DNA from: Mycolicibacterium sp. CBMA 247
GTDB lineage: Bacteria > Actinomycetota > Actinomycetes > Mycobacteriales > Mycobacteriaceae
DNA length: 64,000 nt
Direction: 5' to 3'
Assembly: GCF_009729095.1 (NCBI RefSeq)
Contig: NZ_VTGX01000001.1
Span: 496,001 to 560,000, forward strand
Part shown: positions 59,841 through 64,000 of the stretch, one piece after another
Layout: each line of letters opens with the position of its first letter
Numbering within the stretch: position 1 is the stretch's first letter
Notes under the pieces: model-generated
What the model saw: only the letters and a program-made list of their open reading frames with translations
Told to the model about the DNA's origin: nothing
The model's database searches: none
Program-made: the position numbers and the translations under genes

Positions 59841-60259
59841 GTCTGGTCCTTCCAAAAATCTTCCAAACCCGCACGGACGGCTTCCACATCGTCCGGGGTA
59901 CCCATGAGCTCGAAGCGATACAAGTACGGCACACCGCATTTGCGCGACACCACATTGCCCGCGTAGGCGAATTCCGCACCAAAGTTGTTGTTGCCCGCGG
60001 CGATCACGCCGCGGATCAACGACCGATTGTGTTCATTGTTCAGAAACGCGATGACCTGCTTGGGCACATAGCCACCGTCGTTGATGTCGGGGGTGGAACG
60101 GCCGCCGCCATAGGTGGGCAGGATCAGAACGTAGGGTTCATTCACCTCGATGCGGCCGTGCAGCGGGATGCGGGTGACTCGGTCTTCGGGCCACTTCAGC
60201 TTCTCGACGAAGCGGCGGGTGTTTTCCGAGACACTGGAGAAGTAGACGAGATGACTCAT
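59807..60259 (-). CDS. nrdI: Flavodoxin-like ribonucleotide reductase maturase NrdI
   Basis: Protein of 150 residues with the NrdI pattern: [19 protein letters not shown] binds the FMN phosphate, then ILPTYGGG, and [18 protein letters not shown] near the flavin ring. NrdI generates the oxidant that assembles the manganese-tyrosyl cofactor in NrdF. It overlaps the nrdE start by 34 bases and lies 36 bases after nrdH. Confidence 0.95.
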   Translation of the reverse strand: MSHLVYFSSVSENTRRFVEKLKWPEDRVTRIPLHGRIEVNEPYVLILPTYGGGRSTPDINDGGYVPKQVIAFLNNEHNRSLIRGVIAAGNNNFGAEFAYAGNVVSRKCGVPYLYRFELMGTPDDVEAVRAGLEDFWKDQTCHQPSQLQSL

Positions 60260-60295
60260 CGTTTCCCCATCCTCCCCCTGTAGTGATGACCCCCG

Positions 60296-60535
60296 TTATG
60301 CGCTGGCCGCGACCGCGCTGATTGCCTTGATCCGATCGGGACGGAAGCCCGACCAGTGCTCGCTGTCGGCCACCACGACCGGAGCCTGCAGGTACCCGAG
60401 CGCCATGACGTAGTCACGGGCCTCGCTGTCGAGGGTGATGTCGACCTTCTCGAACGCGACGCCCTGCTTCTCCAACGCCTTGTAGGTGGCGTTGCACTGC
60501 ACGCATGCGGGCTTGGTGTACACGGTGACGGTCAT
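60296..60535 (-). CDS. nrdH: NrdH glutaredoxin-like electron donor
   Basis: Protein of 79 residues from ATG 60535. Active site VYTKPACVQCNATYKAL with the CVQC pair (residues 11-14), and WSGFRPD near the end, the C-terminal motif of NrdH redoxins. It reduces the C-terminal cysteines of NrdE. It is the first gene of the nrdHIE operon. A GAGGAG-like ribosome-binding site precedes the start. Confidence 0.95.
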   Translation of the reverse strand: MTVTVYTKPACVQCNATYKALEKQGVAFEKVDITLDSEARDYVMALGYLQAPVVVADSEHWSGFRPDRIKAISAVAASA

Positions 60536-60747
60536 CTTCGGTACGGCTCCTCTTGCGGAAAGTGAAAAAACTAGACAGGTGACTGGCAACTGGTCGGGTA
60601 ACTACGTTTCGCTCAAGTTCAGCGACCTTCGGGCCGCCAAAATTCCTGCCGGTCGAAGCCGCCCTCCGGCTGGTCTTGAAACCGACTCGGCCGGATTCGC
60701 TACGCTCCGGCTGGCTCCCGAACTGTGGTGGCCTGTCGGTCTCACAG

Positions 60748-60763
60748 ACACTACACCTAGTGG
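60748..60763. promoter_or_regulatory. NrdR-box-like palindrome ACACTACACCTAGTGG
   Basis: CACTA-cacc-TAGTG within a 16-mer close to the general NrdR box ACACWATATNTWGTGT. It lies 213 bases upstream of nrdH. A related TACATCTAGTGG is found inverted near 60890. NrdR boxes usually occur in pairs about three helix turns apart; the spacing here is larger. Confidence 0.5.
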
Positions 60764-60953
60764 CCGGAGAGAAGAAGTCATACAAGATGTTCTGAATAAC
60801 ATTTCTGAAATTCCCAGGTCGTAAGCTTGCCAGCAACCAGATTCGCGGCGTGTCGTGCTCGACTTGTCGGACCGTGTCGCGCCGCACCACTAGATGTATC
60901 ACCAGCCACCGACAAAGTGGCCCGGCACACATCGGGCTGCCCCCAATAGCAAA

Positions 60954-60988
60954 GCCGCCGGCCGGGTCGCTACGACCCAGCCGGCGGC
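60954..60988. terminator. Strong hairpin downstream of the FMN reductase gene
   Basis: GCCGCCGGCCGGGTCG (60954-60969) pairs with CGACCCAGCCGGCGGC (60973-60988) with one mismatch and a 3-base loop. It is 51 bases beyond the stop of the FMN reductase gene in its direction of transcription and would separate it from nrdH. Confidence 0.65.
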
Positions 60989-61038
60989 AGGAATTTTGCC
61001 GGAAAGCGGCGCTGACGGCAAAACGCCAAGACGGCCTT

Positions 61039-61581
61039 TCAGCCGACCTCGGCGGTGAGCTTGCCGACAATGTCGCGCAGCGCCGCGGCCACCTCGGCGT
61101 TCTCCCGCGGATGCTTGTCGTCCAGTGTCTTGGAGGGCACCGAAAGCTTGAGATCCTCGACTACGCGCGGCCCGGCGATGCCGAAGGACTTGCGGGTCTC
61201 GTCGTGCGCCCACACGCCGCCGTACTGTCCGAGCGCGGCACCCACGACCGCCAGCGGCTTGTCCTTGAGCGCGCTGTTGCCAAAGGGCCGCGACAGCCAG
61301 TCGATGGCGTTCTTCAACACACCCGGGATGCTGCCGTTGTATTCGGGGGTGACGACAAGTGCGGCGTCGGCCTCGGCGGCTGCCGCACGCAGAGCGACCA
61401 CCGGCTCGGCCACCCCCCGGGTGTCGATGTCCTCGTTATAGAAGGGCAGCTCCCCCAACCGATCGAAGATCCGCAGTTCCACCCCGTCGGGCGCCTGCTC
61501 CACTGCCAGCTCGGCGAGCTGCCGGTTGACCGACGCCGCACGCAAGCTTCCTACCAACACCAGCACCTTGATATCGGCCAT
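61039..61581 (-). CDS. NADPH-dependent FMN reductase family protein
   Basis: Protein of 180 residues, flavodoxin-like. The FMN phosphate loop is VLVGSLRAASVNRQLAEL (GSLR...SxN pattern) and the second loop VTPEYNGSIPGVLKNAIDWLSRP (PEYNxSxP.xLKNAIDW) is diagnostic of the SsuE/ChrR/azobenzene reductase family. It may reduce quinones, chromate or azo compounds. It corresponds to Rv3054c by position and is divergent from a TetR gene. Confidence 0.94.
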   Translation of the reverse strand: MADIKVLVLVGSLRAASVNRQLAELAVEQAPDGVELRIFDRLGELPFYNEDIDTRGVAEPVVALRAAAAEADAALVVTPEYNGSIPGVLKNAIDWLSRPFGNSALKDKPLAVVGAALGQYGGVWAHDETRKSFGIAGPRVVEDLKLSVPSKTLDDKHPRENAEVAAALRDIVGKLTAEVG

Positions 61582-61670
61582 TGTTCGCCTTTCTTGTTCG
61601 CCTCACCCGATCTTTGCAACAAACAACCGGACTGTAGTCCGATTAATTCCGGCTGAGTTAAAGTGCAGTT

Positions 61671-62276
61671 GTGGCAGCCTCTGACCGCCCGACCCAGCTC
61701 GCGGGCATCGACCCGGCGCCACAAGAACGCGGCGATGCCGCCCGAAACCGCGCCCTGATCCTCGACGCCGCGCGTCGGCTCATCGCCGAGCGCGGACCCG
61801 ACGCGGTCAGCACCGACGATATCGCGGTGGCGGCCGGCGTCGGGAAAGGAACAGTGTTCCGAAGGTTCGGCAGCCGCGCGGGGCTGATGTTGGTGTTGCT
61901 CGACGAGGACGAGACCGCCGAGCAGGATGCCTTCATGTTCGGCCCACCCCCGCTTGGCCCCGGGGCGCCGCCACTGGAACGGCTCCTGGCCTACGGCGAG
62001 GATCGTCTCCGGTTCGTGCACTGCCATCAGGCACTGCTGTCCGATGCCATCCGCGATCCGCGGATGCGCTACGCCGGCCCGGCCGGCCTGCACCGCGCGC
62101 ACGTCCGGATGCTGCTCGAAACTGCAGGCACCACAGGCGATATCGACGCACAGGCCGACGCCCTGATCGCACTGCTGGACCCCGACTACCTCGCGCACCA
62201 ACTGTCCCTCGGCCGCAGCCTCGACGGCCTGGTTACGGCATGGCAGGACACCGCCCGCAAGCTGTGTGGCCACTAG
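61671..62276 (+). CDS. TetR-family transcriptional regulator
   Basis: Protein of 201 residues. The helix-turn-helix is at about residues 20-70 (RNRALILDAARRLIAERGPD, STDDIAVAAGVGKGTVFRRF). The C-terminal domain is the TetR helical ligand domain. It is divergent from the FMN reductase gene with 89 bases between starts and corresponds to Rv3055, so control of the reductase is likely. Its stop lies 4 bases before dinP. Confidence 0.92.
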   Translation: MAASDRPTQLAGIDPAPQERGDAARNRALILDAARRLIAERGPDAVSTDDIAVAAGVGKGTVFRRFGSRAGLMLVLLDEDETAEQDAFMFGPPPLGPGAPPLERLLAYGEDRLRFVHCHQALLSDAIRDPRMRYAGPAGLHRAHVRMLLETAGTTGDIDAQADALIALLDPDYLAHQLSLGRSLDGLVTAWQDTARKLCGH

Positions 62277-62280
62277 TGCC

Positions 62281-63384
62281 ATGACCGCCTGGGTGCTGCA
62301 TGTCGACCTGGACCAGTTCCTGGCCTCGGTGGAGTTGCGCCGGCACCCCGAACTGGAGGGCCTGCCCGTCATCGTCGGCGGCAGCGGTGATCCCACCGAA
62401 CCCCGCAAGGTGGTCACCTGTGCGTCCTATCAGGCGCGCGAGTTCGGCGTGCACGCCGGCATGCCGCTGCGCACCGCGGCGCGCAAATGCCCCGATGCCA
62501 CCTTCCTGCCGTCAGACCCGGAGGCTTACGACGCGGCTTCCGAGCAGGTGATGGGTCTGCTGCGCGATCTCGGCCACCCGCTGGAGGTGTGGGGCTGGGA
62601 CGAGGCCTATCTGAGTGCCGACCTAAGCGATCCGGTCGAGCTGGCCGAGCGCATCCGCGCCGTGATCGCCGCCGAGACCGGGCTGTCCTGCTCGGTGGGT
62701 ATCAGCGACAACAAGCAACGCGCCAAGGTGGCGACCGGGCTGGCCAAGCCGACGCGCACGCGAGGAGCAGATCAGGCGCCAGGTGTCTACGTTCTCACCG
62801 AGGCCAACTGGATGTCGGTGATGGGTGACCGGCCGCCCGATGCGCTGTGGGGCGTCGGCCCCAAAACCACCAAAAAGCTTGCCACACTGGGAATCACCAC
62901 CGTTGCCGACCTGGCCGCGACCGATGCCACCGTGCTCACGTCGGCCTTCGGGCCGAGCACCGGGCTGTGGATCCTGTTGCTGGCCAAGGGCGGCGGCGAT
63001 ACCGAGGTGAGCTCCGAACCCTGGATTCCGCGGTCACGCAGTCACGTCGTCACCTTCGCCCAGGATCTCACCGTGCGCGACGAGATGGACGGCGCGATCC
63101 GTGAGCTGACCCGGCGGACTCTGGATGAAGTGGTCGAGCAGGGGCGCATCGTCACCCGCGTGGCGGTCACGGTGCGCACCGCCACGTTCTACACCCGCAC
63201 CAAGATCCGCAAGCTGAGCACACCGGGCACCGACGCCCGCCTCATCATCGATACCGCGCTGGCTGTGTTCGATCAGTTCGAGCTGGACCGACCCATCCGG
63301 CTGCTGGGGGTTCGGCTGGAACTGTCCATGGACCCGATCGAATCCGGCCGTCCGGCGGGACCAGTTGTCACAGCCGACCAATAA
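62281..63384 (+). CDS. dinP: Y-family DNA polymerase IV
   Basis: Protein of 367 residues from ATG 62281. The palm catalytic residues are visible: Asp in LHVDLDQFLASVE, and Asp-Glu in WGWDEAYLSAD. The little-finger and HhH region follows, with WGVGPKTTKKLATLGITTVADL. The steric-gate neighbourhood LDQFLASVE fits the DinB2/DinP branch of mycobacteria. It performs translesion synthesis. It corresponds to Rv3056. It lacks a C-terminal beta-clamp motif that I can recognise. Confidence 0.93.
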   Translation: MTAWVLHVDLDQFLASVELRRHPELEGLPVIVGGSGDPTEPRKVVTCASYQAREFGVHAGMPLRTAARKCPDATFLPSDPEAYDAASEQVMGLLRDLGHPLEVWGWDEAYLSADLSDPVELAERIRAVIAAETGLSCSVGISDNKQRAKVATGLAKPTRTRGADQAPGVYVLTEANWMSVMGDRPPDALWGVGPKTTKKLATLGITTVADLAATDATVLTSAFGPSTGLWILLLAKGGGDTEVSSEPWIPRSRSHVVTFAQDLTVRDEMDGAIRELTRRTLDEVVEQGRIVTRVAVTVRTATFYTRTKIRKLSTPGTDARLIIDTALAVFDQFELDRPIRLLGVRLELSMDPIESGRPAGPVVTADQ

Positions 63385-63394
63385 CCTCAAAGCC

Positions 63395-64000
63395 ATGCTG
63401 CAGACCATCGCGATCCGGGGCTACCGCTCGCTGCGGGAGGTGATCCTGCCGCTGACCGACCTTACGGTCGTCACCGGCGCGAACGGCACCGGCAAGTCGT
63501 CGATCTACCGCGCACTGCGGTTGTTGGCCGACTGCGGGCGAGGTCAGGTGATCGGATCACTGGCCCGTGAGGGCGGCCTGCAGTCCGTGCTGTGGGCGGG
63601 CCCCGAGCAGCCTTCCGAACACACCCAGGGAACCACCCGGACCCGCCCGGTATCCCTCGAACTCGGGTTCGCCGCAGACGATTTCGGATATCTGGTGGAC
63701 CTCGGCCTGCCACAGATGGCCGGGTCGGGAGGTGAGCCGTCGGCATTCGCGCTCGATCCGGAGATCAAGCGCGAGGTGGTGTTCGCCGGACCGGTGTTGC
63801 GCCCCGCCTCGGCGCTGGTGCGTCGTACCCGCGAGTACGCCGAGGTGGCCGCGCAGTCCGGTCGGGGTTTCGATGAACTGACCCGCTCACTGCCCTCCTA
63901 CCGCAGCGTGCTCGCCGAGTACGCGCACCCGGACGCGCTTCCGGAACTATCGGCGGTATCGGACCGGCTGCGCGACTGGCGGTTCTACGACGGTTTCCGG
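63395..64000 (+). CDS. AAA-type ATPase, OLD/RecF-like, N-terminal part (partial)
   Basis: 202 codons from ATG 63395 reaching the window edge. The start LQTIAIRGYRSLREVILPLTDLTVVTGANGTGKSSIYRAL carries the SMC/RecF-like Walker A GANGTGKSS. This is the AAA_21 family of predicted ATPases acting on DNA or in defence-type systems. The Walker B and signature parts are outside the window. It lies 10 bases behind dinP and may share its transcript. Confidence 0.85.
   Translation, partial: MLQTIAIRGYRSLREVILPLTDLTVVTGANGTGKSSIYRALRLLADCGRGQVIGSLAREGGLQSVLWAGPEQPSEHTQGTTRTRPVSLELGFAADDFGYLVDLGLPQMAGSGGEPSAFALDPEIKREVVFAGPVLRPASALVRRTREYAEVAAQSGRGFDELTRSLPSYRSVLAEYAHPDALPELSAVSDRLRDWRFYDGFR

Larger units (their letters stand above)
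60536..61038. promoter_or_regulatory. Promoter region of nrdHIE with candidate NrdR boxes
   Basis: 503 bases without a gene. It holds an NrdR-box-like palindrome (60748-60763), a second partial match in opposite orientation (60886-60903), a 14-base inverted repeat CAAAATTCCTGCCG at about 60638-60651 and 60986-60999, and a terminator-like hairpin for the upstream FMN reductase gene (60954-60988). Confidence 0.6.

Overview
The window is from a high-GC actinobacterium, almost certainly a non-tuberculous Mycobacterium (Mycolicibacterium type). It carries the mycobacterial neighbourhood fecB - adhC - DUF3349 gene - nrdF - Baeyer-Villiger-type monooxygenase - TetR - nrdE - nrdI - nrdH - FMN reductase - TetR - dinP (the Rv3044-Rv3056 order in M. 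tuberculosis, from general knowledge). Here that backbone is broken open by about 48 kb of accessory DNA in blocks placed at the 3' ends of the ribonucleotide reductase genes.

Layout. 1-5.7 kb: end of fecB, a YciI-like gene, adhC, a DUF3349 gene, an LLM-type flavin monooxygenase, a membrane-anchored esterase and a secreted protein. 5.77 kb: a tiny second copy of the nrdF 3' end. 5.9-26.7 kb: a catabolic island with quinone oxidoreductase, CMD-like protein, CoxG, cyclase-family hydrolase, a molybdenum hydroxylase with two different large subunits plus 2Fe-2S and FAD subunits, two nitrilase-family hydrolases, a bicupin, XdhC, a BMP-type (nucleoside-like) ABC transporter, and XRE-cupin and GntR regulators. 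27-30.4 kb: nrdF, monooxygenase, TetR. 30.5-41.2 kb: geranylgeranyl-reductase-like enzyme, M28 peptidase, a GyrI-like gene, MocR/BenE/GNAT, and a cupin-thioredoxin-thioredoxin reductase set with its own XRE regulator. 41.38-41.59 kb: a decayed 69-codon copy of the nrdE 3' end. 41.8-57.6 kb: a second island with secreted peptidase-like proteins, orphan DUF genes in a divergent tandem duplication, a candidate GOLLD-type structured RNA, a tRNA array (14 recognisable tRNAs plus remnants, with an HNH endonuclease gene), a LysR-domain/DUF5997 pair, a lipoprotein and a GIY-YIG homing endonuclease directly behind nrdE. 57.7-64 kb: nrdE-nrdI-nrdH, FMN reductase, TetR, dinP and the start of an AAA ATPase gene.

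How the parts work together. NrdH, NrdI, NrdE and NrdF form the class Ib ribonucleotide reductase, but nrdF now lies about 30 kb from nrdE. The first island reads as one programme: import a nucleobase-like heterocycle, hydroxylate it with an XDH-type enzyme, then open and hydrolyse the ring. The substrate is not determined by the sequence.

The most unusual signal is architectural. The intact nrdE ends in a 207-bp segment whose gap-free homologue lies 16 kb downstream with its stop codon in place but a cysteine of the C-terminal pair lost. A homing-type endonuclease gene starts 27 bp after the intact nrdE stop. The nrdF island is bracketed by a 17-bp repeat of the nrdF 3' end. This suggests that the 3' ends of class Ib RNR genes act as a recurrent entry site for cargo that restores the gene it enters. 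No integrase gene was recognised.
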